From UBA10649 sp963749905 (GTDB lineage Bacteria > Actinomycetota > Actinomycetes > S36-B12), in contig CAVVOF010000003.1 in NCBI GenBank assembly GCA_963749905.1, positions 930,001-994,000 of the forward strand: 64,000 nt of DNA, written 5' to 3'. This document shows, in pieces, positions 16,678 to 24,240 of this stretch (positions are counted from its first letter, which is position 1; every line of letters starts with the position of its first letter). The notes beneath the pieces were generated by a model. It worked only from the letters and a program-made list of their open reading frames with translations. It was not told the origin of the DNA and searched no databases. The position numbers and the translations under genes are program-made.

Positions 16678-17121
16678 TCATGCCAGCCAGTCACCCTCGT
16701 GCTGGGCCACCAGCCGGACACACCAGGCAAGGGCGTCCGAGCGAGACCGCGCGACGCCGGCCTCGACGAGGGTGTCGAGCACCCGGCGCTGAGGCTGCTG
16801 CAGCCGGGTCATGACGGGGACGGAGATCCGCGCGAACAGCTGCTCCGTGTCCCCGCAGCGCACTCCCCAGGCGACCTTGCGCCCGGTCGTGGCCTCGAGT
16901 TCGCGGGCGATCTCGATCCGGGTCGCCCGGGTCTCTTCGCGGAAGCGGGTGATGCGCCCGCTCTCGGCGTCCGGGCTGGGGTGGTCTGTAGGCGCGGAGA
17001 TGCGGCCGAGAACGGTGATCTCCTCGCGGTCGATCACTACCTCGACGTCAGTGAACCAATCTGCAGGCAGCCGACCGTCGAGCCAGTCGCCGACGGAGAA
17101 TGTCTTTTGTTGTGTAGTCAT
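16678..17121 (-). CDS. Uncharacterised actinobacterial protein under a palindromic start-site operator
   Basis: A 147-residue protein I do not recognise. It begins MTTQQKTFSVGDWLDGRLP. The middle (about 30-60) has alternating acidic and hydrophobic residues (WFTDVEVVIDREEITVLGRI), then a basic helical stretch (RITRFREETRATRIEIARELE), and a C-terminal helical region (VLDTLVEAGVARSRSDALAWCVRLV). The last part resembles a small DNA-binding or ribbon-helix-type segment, but that is weak. The ATG at 17121 sits at the edge of a perfect 16-bp palindrome in an unusually AT-rich patch, so transcription probably starts at or next to the ATG and is repressible. Confidence 0.75.
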   Translation of the reverse strand: MTTQQKTFSVGDWLDGRLPADWFTDVEVVIDREEITVLGRISAPTDHPSPDAESGRITRFREETRATRIEIARELEATTGRKVAWGVRCGDTEQLFARISVPVMTRLQQPQRRVLDTLVEAGVARSRSDALAWCVRLVAQHEGDWLA

Positions 17122-17140
17122 GTAATTACCATTACACAAG
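17107..17140. promoter_or_regulatory. Nested inverted repeats at the start codon of the 16678-17121 gene
   Basis: The inner palindrome TGTAAT-TACC-ATTACA (17121-17136) is perfect. An outer pair, TTGTGTA and TACACAA, flanks it, so the site reads as two nested operator half-site pairs. The local AT content is far above the window average. It covers the start codon and probable -10 region of the minus-strand gene, placing a bound regulator directly over initiation. Confidence 0.65.
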
Positions 17141-17212
17141 GTCGTGGAAGGAGCCACCGTCGTTCGCGGGAGGCGAACGTCGTCGCGGAAGCGGTGGGAG
17201 CGGTGGGGACGG

Positions 17213-17500
17213 CTAGGCGAAGTGCTCGACCAGCGGCGGGCCGTCGAAGTGCGGGCCGATGAGCGCCCGCCACTCGGCAAAGAGGTCCGAGCCGCGGAAC
17301 CCCTCCGTGTGGTGCTCGAGGGTCTCCCACTGGATCGTGAACAGGTAGGTGCTCGGTCGCTCGACGCACCACCCGTGTGCCCGGAAGTCGACATAGCCGG
17401 ATGCACGCGGCAGCACGGTGTTGGCCGCGGTCCGAAGCGCGTCCTCGAACTCCTGCTCATGCCCGGGCAGCACGGCAACCTGCGCCACCTCGAGCACCAT
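17213..17500 (-). CDS. Antibiotic biosynthesis monooxygenase (ABM) domain protein
   Basis: A 95-residue ferredoxin-like ABM protein (VLEVAQVAVLPGHEQEFEDA, then WETLEHHTEGFRGSDLFAEW). The ABM pattern of a first strand, E-x-x-F helix, and W-x-x-x-x-x-H-x-x-x-F is present. Family members oxidise small aromatics or degrade haem; many are uncharacterised. Its ATG overlaps the stop of the upstream ABM gene, so the two may form a heterodimer. Confidence 0.85.
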   Translation of the reverse strand: MVLEVAQVAVLPGHEQEFEDALRTAANTVLPRASGYVDFRAHGWCVERPSTYLFTIQWETLEHHTEGFRGSDLFAEWRALIGPHFDGPPLVEHFA

Positions 17501-17871
17501 CAGAAGGCCCAGTCCTCGGCGAGCACCGTCTCCTGAAGCACCATGCGGAGGGGCTCCATTCGGAGTACGGCGGGCGGCCCCTCCAGGTACTCCGGCATCG
17601 TCGACATCATGCGTGCGAATCCCTGGGAGCCGCGATGCGCCTCCTCGGCGTCCTCGTCCTTGAAGACCTCGTAGAGCCACACGAGATTCCCATCGTCCGG
17701 GTCGAGTGACAGGAGGAACATCTCCGTCCCCGGCTCCTCCTCGAGCCCGTCCGCATACGTGTTCAGGACCTCGAGCATCGAGGGTCGCATGCCCTCCTTG
17801 CAGGTCAGGCGGACGAGCAGGCAGCGCCGCCCCGGCAGCAGGACCTGGACCGGCTCCTCGTTCGCGTCCAT
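17500..17871 (-). CDS. ABM/quinol-monooxygenase-like protein
   Basis: A 123-residue dimeric alpha-beta barrel protein (LLVRLTCKEGMRPSMLEVL, LWLYEVFKDEDAEEAHRGS with Trp/Tyr replaced variants, FARMMSTMPEYLEGPPAV). It resembles YgiN-type quinol monooxygenases, with a longer C-terminus. The ATG lies 1 base after the fcl stop and its own stop overlaps the next ABM start, so fcl and the two ABM genes form one transcription unit. Confidence 0.82.
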   Translation of the reverse strand: MDANEEPVQVLLPGRRCLLVRLTCKEGMRPSMLEVLNTYADGLEEEPGTEMFLLSLDPDDGNLVWLYEVFKDEDAEEAHRGSQGFARMMSTMPEYLEGPPAVLRMEPLRMVLQETVLAEDWAF

Positions 17872-17872
17872 C

Positions 17873-18817
17873 TCAGGCGACGTTCTCGACGTACCAGTCG
17901 TAGGTACTCGCCAGCCCGTCCTGGAGCTTGATGGCCGGGTACCAGCCCAGCTCGTTGATGCGCGTCGTGTCGAGCAGTTTCCGCGGCATGCCGTCGGGCT
18001 TGCTCGTGTCCCACTCGATCTCGCCCTCGAAGCCCACGACCGAGGCCACCGTCTCGGCGAGCTCCTTGATGGGCAGGTCGTCGCCCCAGCCGATGTTGAT
18101 GGTGTCGGACGAGTCGTACGTCTGCAGCAGGGTCAGGCACGCCTGAGCGAGGTCGTCGACATGCAGGAACTCGCGCCGGGGGGCGCCCGTACCCCACACG
18201 GTGACGGTCGGTGCGCCGCTGACCTTGGCCTCGTGAAAGCGTCGGATGAATGCCGGAAGCACGTGTGAGGTCTCGAGGTCGAAGTTGTCCTTCGGGCCGT
18301 AGAGGTTGGTGGGCATCGCCGAGATCCAGTGCCGGCCGTATTCGGTGCGGTGGGCCTCGATGTAGTAGATGCCCGAGATCTTCGCCATCGCGTAGGCCTG
18401 GTTGGTCGGCTCGAGTGGCCCGGTCATCAGGGAGGACTCCCGGATCGGCTGCGTGGCGTGACGCGGGTAGATGCACGACGAGCCCAGGAACAGCAGTCGG
18501 TCGACATCGCAGGCGTGGGCGGCGTCCATCACGTTGGTCTGGATCAGCAGGTTGTCCTTGAGGAACTCCACCGGGTAGGTCGAGTTCGCCATGATGCCGC
18601 CGACCTTGGCGGCGGCATCGATGATGATGTCGGGACGCGCCTGAGTGATCGCATCCATCGTCGCGTCTCGGTCGCACAGGTCGAGTTCGCTGGAGCGCCA
18701 GCCGACGACCTCGCCCACGCCGGACGCCTCCAGCGCGCGAACGATCGCCGAGCCCACCAGGCCGTTGTGGCCCGCCACGTACACCTTCACGTCCGGCCAG
18801 TGGATCTGCTGAAGCAT
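17873..18817 (-). CDS. fcl: GDP-L-fucose synthase
   Basis: A 314-residue extended SDR that epimerises and reduces GDP-4-keto-6-deoxymannose to GDP-L-fucose. The Rossmann motif AGHNGLVGSAIVRALE, the LDLCD and AAKVGGI segments, SSCIYP, YAMAKISGI (catalytic Tyr/Lys) and PTNLYGP identify the Fcl subgroup. ATG 18817 has GACAAT 6 bases upstream (leaderless signature). The enzyme that makes its substrate, Gmd, is encoded 34 kb away at 52044, inside the polysaccharide locus, so this gene probably serves that locus although it lies outside it. Confidence 0.94.
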   Translation of the reverse strand: MLQQIHWPDVKVYVAGHNGLVGSAIVRALEASGVGEVVGWRSSELDLCDRDATMDAITQARPDIIIDAAAKVGGIMANSTYPVEFLKDNLLIQTNVMDAAHACDVDRLLFLGSSCIYPRHATQPIRESSLMTGPLEPTNQAYAMAKISGIYYIEAHRTEYGRHWISAMPTNLYGPKDNFDLETSHVLPAFIRRFHEAKVSGAPTVTVWGTGAPRREFLHVDDLAQACLTLLQTYDSSDTINIGWGDDLPIKELAETVASVVGFEGEIEWDTSKPDGMPRKLLDTTRINELGWYPAIKLQDGLASTYDWYVENVA

Positions 18818-18879
18818 GGCGAGATTGTCGCACAGGGGCCACCCGCCGGACCGGACGTGGCAACCCGGGGGGTGCAAGG

Positions 18880-20115
18880 ATGACGACCATGAGAGTCGTG
18901 TCGATCGAGCAGTTGAAGGGCATCTTCTCCGGTCTCCCAGAGAACCCGCGAGTGGTCGCATCCGGGAACTTCGCCACCCCGACGGTCCTGCTGGACGCAC
19001 TGGACTCGACCGTCCCCGAGTACAAGCTGCACATGCTCAATGCGCAGAAGGGACTCCCGGACCGCGAGGGGGTGGAGTACGAGACCACCTTCGTCGGGCC
19101 GGGCATGCGCGGGCACGATCGCCTCGTCTACATCCCGTGTCGACTGAGCCTGACGCCCGTTCTCTACCGCGACCACTACCGGCCGGACGTGGTGCTGCTG
19201 CACACCTCGGCACGCCGGCACGACACCGTCAGCCTCGGCACCGAGGTCAACGTGCTGCCGGCCGCGATCGAGGCCGTGCGCGAGCGAGGCGGCCTCGTCA
19301 TCGCGCAGGCCAACCCGAAGATGCCGTACACCTACGGCGACGCCCAGGTGTACGAGCACGAGATCGACTTCCTCGTCGAGGTCGACGTGCCGTTGGCCAC
19401 GCACACCCCGAAGCCGCTCGATGACATCTCCCGCGAGATCGGCAAGCGGATCGCCGCGCGGGTCAATGACGCCTCGACCCTGCAGTTGGGGATCGGTGCG
19501 GTCCCGGACGCGGTCCTGGCGTCCCTCACCACTCATCGGGACCTGCGCATCTGGACGGAGATGTTCAGCGACGGCGTGCTCGAGCTGCACAAGCAGGGCT
19601 GCCTCGACAACGACATCCCGCTCACCGCATCGTTCCTCTTCGGCTCGCAGGAGTTGTACGACTGGGTGCACCTGAACAAGCGGGTCCGCATGCTCCGCAC
19701 GGAGCGCACCAACGACCCCGCCCAGATCGCCCGGCAGGCGCGGATGACCAGCGTCAACGGCGCGCTGCAGGTCGACCTCTTCGACCAGGCGAACGCGAGC
19801 CGGGTCAAGGGCTGCATCTACTCCGGCTTCGGCGGCTCCACCGACTTCATCGTCGGCGCGCTGCACTCGCGCGGCGGCCAGTCGTTCATGGCCCTGCACT
19901 CGTGGCACCCGAAGGCCAACGTGTCGACCATCGTGCCCCACCTGGTCGAGCCCGTGACGAGCTTCCAGCACAGCTACGTGGCGACGGAGCACGGGCTGGC
20001 CCAGTGCTTCGGTCGCAGCCAGCGCTCGCAGGCCAACAACATCATCGACAACGCCGCGCATCCGGATGTTCGCGACGAGCTGCGCGAGGCGGCCGGCGAG
20101 ATGGGCCTGATGTAG
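18880..20115 (+). CDS. Acetyl-CoA hydrolase/transferase family protein
   Basis: A 411-residue CoA-transferase family I-type protein (Cat1/Ach1-like). Visible are GPGMRGHDRLVYIPCRLS near residue 72, ANPKMPYTYGDA, LQLGIGAVPDAVLASL at about 207 and IYSGFGGSTDFIVGA with GGSTDF near residue 315. It moves CoA between acetate, succinate or propionate, or hydrolyses acetyl-CoA. The start at 18880 (or ATG 18889) is divergent from fcl. It ends immediately before the GTG of the DNA glycosylase. Confidence 0.9.
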   Translation: MTTMRVVSIEQLKGIFSGLPENPRVVASGNFATPTVLLDALDSTVPEYKLHMLNAQKGLPDREGVEYETTFVGPGMRGHDRLVYIPCRLSLTPVLYRDHYRPDVVLLHTSARRHDTVSLGTEVNVLPAAIEAVRERGGLVIAQANPKMPYTYGDAQVYEHEIDFLVEVDVPLATHTPKPLDDISREIGKRIAARVNDASTLQLGIGAVPDAVLASLTTHRDLRIWTEMFSDGVLELHKQGCLDNDIPLTASFLFGSQELYDWVHLNKRVRMLRTERTNDPAQIARQARMTSVNGALQVDLFDQANASRVKGCIYSGFGGSTDFIVGALHSRGGQSFMALHSWHPKANVSTIVPHLVEPVTSFQHSYVATEHGLAQCFGRSQRSQANNIIDNAAHPDVRDELREAAGEMGLM

Positions 20116-20997
20116 GTGCCCGAGCTGCCCGAGGTCGAGGCGCTCGCCCGGTTCCTGGGGGAGCGCACCTCGGGTGCCCGAGTCGCGAGCCTGACGCTGG
20201 CCAGCCTCTCGGCGCTGAAGACCGTCCAGCCGTCCCTGACGGATCTCGCAGGTCAGCGGGTCGACAGCGTGGCCCGTCGAGGGAAGTTCCTCGACCTGGC
20301 GACTGAGGACGGGCTGCACCTCGTGTGGCATCTGTCGCGTGCCGGCTGGGTGCAGTGGCGGGACGAGGTGCCGGACAGCCCGGTGCGTCCGGGCAAGGGG
20401 CCACTCGCGCTGCGCGTCGCGTTCGTCAACGACGATGGCGAGCCCATCGGCGGTTTCGACGTGACGGAGGCCGGCACGCAGAAGCGGCTCGCCATCTATG
20501 TGGTGCGCGACCCGGGGGAGGTGCCCGGGATCGCCCGGCTTGGGCCGGACGCGCTGGGTGACGAGCTGACGCAGGAGGAGTTCGCCCGGATCCTGACCGC
20601 GGCAGGGCGGGCGCAGATCAAAGGCGTCCTGCGCGACCAGTCCGTCATCGCGGGTATCGGCAATGCCTACAGCGACGAGATCCTGCACGCGGCCCGACTC
20701 TCACCGTTCCACCCCTGCTCGAGCCTGACGCCGGACGAGGTGGCAGCGCTGTACGAGTGTCTGCGGGCGGAGCTGTCGGCAGCCGTGGAGCGCAGTCGGG
20801 GGCACGGCACCGGCACCCTCAAGTCGGAGAAGAAGGCCAATCTCGCGGTGCACGGACGGGCTGGCGAGGCCTGCCCGGTGTGCGGAGACGTGGTCAGGGA
20901 GGTGTCCTTCGCGAACTCGGCCCTGCAGTACTGCGCGACCTGCCAGACCGGAGGAAAACTGCTGGCCGATCGTCGGATGAGCCGCCTCCTGAAGTAG
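20116..20997 (+). CDS. Fpg/Nei-family DNA glycosylase/AP lyase
   Basis: A 293-residue base-excision repair enzyme. The N-terminus MPELPEVEALAR gives the catalytic Pro2/Glu3 after Met removal. The H2TH region (IKGVLRDQSVIAGIGNAYSDE) and a C-terminal zinc finger (CPVCGD..CATC) are intact. It removes oxidised bases; the residues distinguishing 8-oxoguanine (Fpg) from pyrimidine (Nei) specificity cannot be judged here. The GTG start follows the previous stop with no gap. It is terminated by the palindrome at 21000. Confidence 0.92.
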   Translation: MPELPEVEALARFLGERTSGARVASLTLASLSALKTVQPSLTDLAGQRVDSVARRGKFLDLATEDGLHLVWHLSRAGWVQWRDEVPDSPVRPGKGPLALRVAFVNDDGEPIGGFDVTEAGTQKRLAIYVVRDPGEVPGIARLGPDALGDELTQEEFARILTAAGRAQIKGVLRDQSVIAGIGNAYSDEILHAARLSPFHPCSSLTPDEVAALYECLRAELSAAVERSRGHGTGTLKSEKKANLAVHGRAGEACPVCGDVVREVSFANSALQYCATCQTGGKLLADRRMSRLLK

Positions 20998-20999
20998 TC

Positions 21000-21069
21000 C
21001 CCCGATGCTGCGGCACTCGTGGCTGGACAAATCGGACGCGGACCAGCCACGAGTGCCGCAGCATCGGGG
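21000..21069. repeat. Palindromic element family A, copy 1
   Basis: Perfect 27-bp arms, CCCCGATGCTGCGGCACTCG with TGGCTGG on the left, and their exact complement on the right, around a 16-base loop. It lies between convergent genes, abuts the stop of the DUF559 gene, and could serve as a two-way terminator. All 70 bases recur at 22049-22118, and a diverged copy lies at 40946-41003. Confidence 0.93.
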
Positions 21070-21949
21070 TCAGCGGCGAGCCGCCCCGTCGCGCAGGGCT
21101 GCGCGCACCCGGGCGACGATCCGCGGCGGGTAGCGCATGTCCTCCCCGACCACCTCGACGACGATCCACCCGTGCTCGCGCAGCACCGCGCGCCGCGCCG
21201 CGTCCTTGGCACGCTGCGCCATCGGGGCGTGCACCTCGCCGTCGTACTCGACGATCACGCGTTCCCGGCGGAAGACGAGGTCTCCCCGCGCCAGGAACTG
21301 GCCGTCGGCATCGGTGATGACGCCGTTGACCTCGGGGCGCGGCAGCCGCGCGCGACGAAGGAGGACGCGCAGATGGGACTCGCGCGGCGACTCGGCCCCC
21401 GGATCCAGCCAGGGCAGCTGCGGACACCGCTCGGGCCCGACCGGGGTAGCGCAGTCGTCGTTGCGCCACGTCGAGCAGGTCGGCAGCTGAGACCGCATGC
21501 CGACGCATGACGACGTCTCCGAGCGCGACGAGGTGAGTGAAGTCCAGCAGGGCGGCGAGGTCTACATACGTTCGGGCCGGAGTCGTCACCCGGAACTCCC
21601 CGAGCACCGACACATCCTCGGGCGGAAGTTGTGCGTGGTGGGTCACGATGTCTCGCCGCCGCGGCCGCGAGTGCTGGCGATCCGTGGTGACATGGATCGC
21701 GCCTTCGCGGAGTGTCGACGGCAGCGGAAGGCCGTGCAGCCGGGCTGCAGCGGTGTGCGACAGGACGATGTCGTCGCGCAGCGGCAGTTGGGCCGCCTGC
21801 AGTCGTCGGACCTCGCCTGACGTCCCGTCGCACTGGGGCAGTCGGACACCCCGACTGGTGAGTACGAAGTCGCGACGTCGGGTCTGCGCCCGGCTCAGCG
21901 CTGCGGAGCCGTCCGCCGTGACGAGGAAGGGAGCGCGCGCGTCGTCCAT
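21070..21949 (-). CDS. AbiEi-like antitoxin domain plus DUF559 endonuclease-like protein, one frameshift
   Basis: A 292-residue protein after removing one base near 21415. The N-terminal half (LSHTAAARLHGLPLP, TTPARTYVDLAALL) matches the AbiEi-type antitoxin domain. The C-terminal half (SPRESHLRVLLRRARLP, VIVEYDGEVHAPMAQRAKD, REHGWIVVEVVGED) is DUF559, a Vsr/PDDEXK-like nuclease fold with the E-x-D core (VEYDGE). Such fusions are common in actinobacteria, often as orphans without a toxin, as here. The break lies in GCCCTGGCTGG and is probably a sequence error. The gene is bracketed by identical palindromes. Confidence 0.82.
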
Positions 21950-22047
21950 GCGGGAACGGTGGGACAGCGCGACGGCGGCTGTCCGACCTGCCGTGGCCGC
22001 TGTGGACGACCGACGCCGTGCCCCGGCCGTGCGCTTATCCCGACTAC

Positions 22048-22119
22048 CCCCCGATGCTGCGGCACTCGTGGCTGGACAAATCGGACGCGGACCAGCCACG
22101 AGTGCCGCAGCATCGGGGG
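22048..22119. repeat. Palindromic element family A, copy 2
   Basis: Perfect 28-bp arms and a 16-base loop; the central 70 bases are identical to copy 1, loop included. Unlike the other copies it lies between divergent genes, just upstream of the methyltransferase promoter box (TAGGCT 22132-22137). A simple terminator role therefore does not explain it. Confidence 0.93.
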
Positions 22120-22143
22120 AGGCGCTGCCCGTAGGCTGCGGGC

Positions 22144-22854
22144 ATGTTCGCGAAGAAGACGAAGGCGACCGGAGCGCTCCCCCCGGGCAAGTACCGCATG
22201 GGCGGCAAGCACTTCAAGAACGACGCGGCCTTCATCAAGACCGCGGTTCGAGACGTGAAGCGCCTCGAGCGCTACTGCGGACTGACGACGGACTCCCGCC
22301 TCCTCGACTGGGGGTGCGGCGCCGGCCGACTGGCTGTCGGGGTCCGTGAGCGCTTCGCCGACCAGGGCGGGCGCATCGCCGACTACCACGGCGTCGACGT
22401 CCAGCCCGAGCTCATCGACTGGGCCGAGGAGAACCTGGCCGGTCCTGGCTACCGGTTCACCTGCGTCGACGTCAGCAATGAGCGCTACAACCCGGACGGC
22501 ACCCCCGAGCGCACCCTGGCAGCCGACCCGGGCACCGTCGACGTCCTCTACGCCTACTCGGTGTTCTCCCACATGAACGACGAGGACACCGCCGCCTACC
22601 TAGGGCTCATCTCCGAGGCGCTCGCACCGAGCGGTAAGGCCTTCGTCACCTGCTTCGTCGAAGAGGACGTCCCGGGCTGGGAGGAGAATCCGGACGGGTA
22701 CGGCCCGCTCGAATGGAAGGGCCGCCTGCACTGCACCCGGTTCGCCCGCTGGCACTTCGAAGACCACGTGAACGCCGCGCGACTGGCGGTTGACCGGTTC
22801 GAGTACGGCCAGGAGACAGACGGCCAGAGCCTCTACGTACTACGCAAAAGGTAG
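22144..22854 (+). CDS. Class I SAM-dependent methyltransferase
   Basis: A 236-residue methyltransferase with motif I LLDWGCGAGRLAVG (about residue 53), the acidic HGVDVQPELIDWAEENL, and a motif around VLYAYSVFSHMNDED. Substrate unknown; position just before the glycosidase-like genes and the polysaccharide locus suggests a sugar or lipid acceptor. ATG 22144 is 6 bases after TAGGCT, so the mRNA is probably leaderless. Confidence 0.87.
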   Translation: MFAKKTKATGALPPGKYRMGGKHFKNDAAFIKTAVRDVKRLERYCGLTTDSRLLDWGCGAGRLAVGVRERFADQGGRIADYHGVDVQPELIDWAEENLAGPGYRFTCVDVSNERYNPDGTPERTLAADPGTVDVLYAYSVFSHMNDEDTAAYLGLISEALAPSGKAFVTCFVEEDVPGWEENPDGYGPLEWKGRLHCTRFARWHFEDHVNAARLAVDRFEYGQETDGQSLYVLRKR

Positions 22855-22962
22855 GTAAGAACCTCACGGATTCCCCCGTCCGGCCGGCGTCGGTCGTCGG
22901 GAATCCGCCCGTCTTGGGCTATCGTCGAAACCGACCTGATCCTCACCGGAAGGCCTTCCCGC

Positions 22963-24240
22963 ATGCGCCGCGCCCTGACTGTTGCTCTCCTGAGCGTCTC
23001 CATCGCCGTCACCGGACTGACTGCCGCCGCCCCGGCGCAGGCCGTCACCGGTGGGCCCATCGACGACCTCGCGTTCGGGATGCACATCCCGCAGATCTCG
23101 CAGGGCGAGGCCACGTCCGTCAACGAGGGCACCGTCCGGCTGTGGGACTCGGGGGTGGCCTGGGGCCAGGTCAACCAGGCGAACGGCAAGTACTGGTGGA
23201 ACGGCCTCGACGCCGCCATCGCCAACGCCAACCAGCAGAACCTGCAGATCCTCTACGTCCTCGGTTCGACGCCCAAGTGGGCGGCAACCAGCACCAAGCA
23301 GGGCACGTACCCCAACAAGGGCGCGGCGTCGATGCCCAAGAACATCAAGTACTGGAAGAACTGGGTGACGGCGGTCGTCAAGCGCTACGGCAGCTCGATC
23401 GACGCGTACCAGATCTGGAACGAGGCGAACCTGCAGACGTTCTGGCAGGGCACCCCGAAGCAGATGGCACAGCTGACGCAGCAGGCCTACAAGATCATCC
23501 GCAAGTACGACCCGACGGCGAAGGTGGTGGCCGCCAGCACCACGGTGCGCCTGCAGAGCGCCTACAAGAAGTTCTTCCCGAAGTACCTGAAGGAGCTCAA
23601 GAAGGTCAAGTGGCCGATCGACGTCATGTCCGTGCACCTGTACCCGGCCAGCACCGGCACTCCCGCTGATCGCGTGAACTTCATCAAGCAGGTCCAGAAG
23701 GACATGAAGAAGGGCAAGGTCCCGAAGAGCAAGGCGCTGTGGGACACCGAGATCAACTACGGCATCGCCGGTCCGGGCTCGAGCAACAAGCGCAAGGTGA
23801 TCGACGGCGCCCAGGCGGCCGCGTGGGTGGCGTCGACGTACCTCGACAACGTGCTCTACGGGGTCCAGCGGGCCTACTGGTACTACTGGTTCAACAACTC
23901 GAACCTCGTCGGCATCCAGATGTTCAACGGCACTGCCGGGGCGACGGGCTACCAGACGGTGCGCAACTGGCTCAGCGGCGGGTTCTACTCGTGCACCGAG
24001 GGCACGCCGAACGTCTGCCAACTCGGCGACAACGTCGCGCCGAAGGTGGTCGCGTGGGCGGACAAGGGCTCAGGTACCTTTACGGTGCCCGCAAACGCGA
24101 CCGTCACCTGCAATGCGCTGAACCAGTGCACCCCGGTGGCTCCCGGGTCGCAGGTGACGATTGGAAGCATGCCGCAATGGTTCGGAACGCCCGCAGTCCC
24201 CGCCCCGCCGGTCGATCCCACCGCGCCGCCCGCCTCGTAG
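22963..24240 (+). CDS. Secreted GH39/clan-A-like glycosidase (copy 1)
   Basis: A 425-residue secreted protein with a signal peptide (MRRALTVALLSVSIAVTGLT, cut after AQA). The (beta/alpha)8 clan-A layout shows the acid/base Asn-Glu in IWNEANL (Glu154) and the probable nucleophile in LWDTEINYG (Glu263). VRLWDSGVAWGQV resembles the first-strand region of GH39/GH5-like enzymes. C-terminal about 80 residues form a small Cys-containing beta domain (SCTEGTPNVC, CNALNQC) and a Pro-rich tail. Probably hydrolyses or trims the surface polysaccharide made by the downstream locus. It overlaps the paralogue that follows. Confidence 0.83.
   Translation: MRRALTVALLSVSIAVTGLTAAAPAQAVTGGPIDDLAFGMHIPQISQGEATSVNEGTVRLWDSGVAWGQVNQANGKYWWNGLDAAIANANQQNLQILYVLGSTPKWAATSTKQGTYPNKGAASMPKNIKYWKNWVTAVVKRYGSSIDAYQIWNEANLQTFWQGTPKQMAQLTQQAYKIIRKYDPTAKVVAASTTVRLQSAYKKFFPKYLKELKKVKWPIDVMSVHLYPASTGTPADRVNFIKQVQKDMKKGKVPKSKALWDTEINYGIAGPGSSNKRKVIDGAQAAAWVASTYLDNVLYGVQRAYWYYWFNNSNLVGIQMFNGTAGATGYQTVRNWLSGGFYSCTEGTPNVCQLGDNVAPKVVAWADKGSGTFTVPANATVTCNALNQCTPVAPGSQVTIGSMPQWFGTPAVPAPPVDPTAPPAS

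Noticed and set aside
18787..20688. Minus-strand open frame of 633 codons opposite the CoA-transferase and Fpg genes
   Set aside because: Antisense shadow; both plus-strand genes carry full family motifs.
21000..22119. CRISPR array or insertion sequence at the repeated 70-bp units
   Set aside because: Only two copies about 1 kb apart with a protein-coding gene between, palindromic rather than spaced direct repeats, and no transposase.
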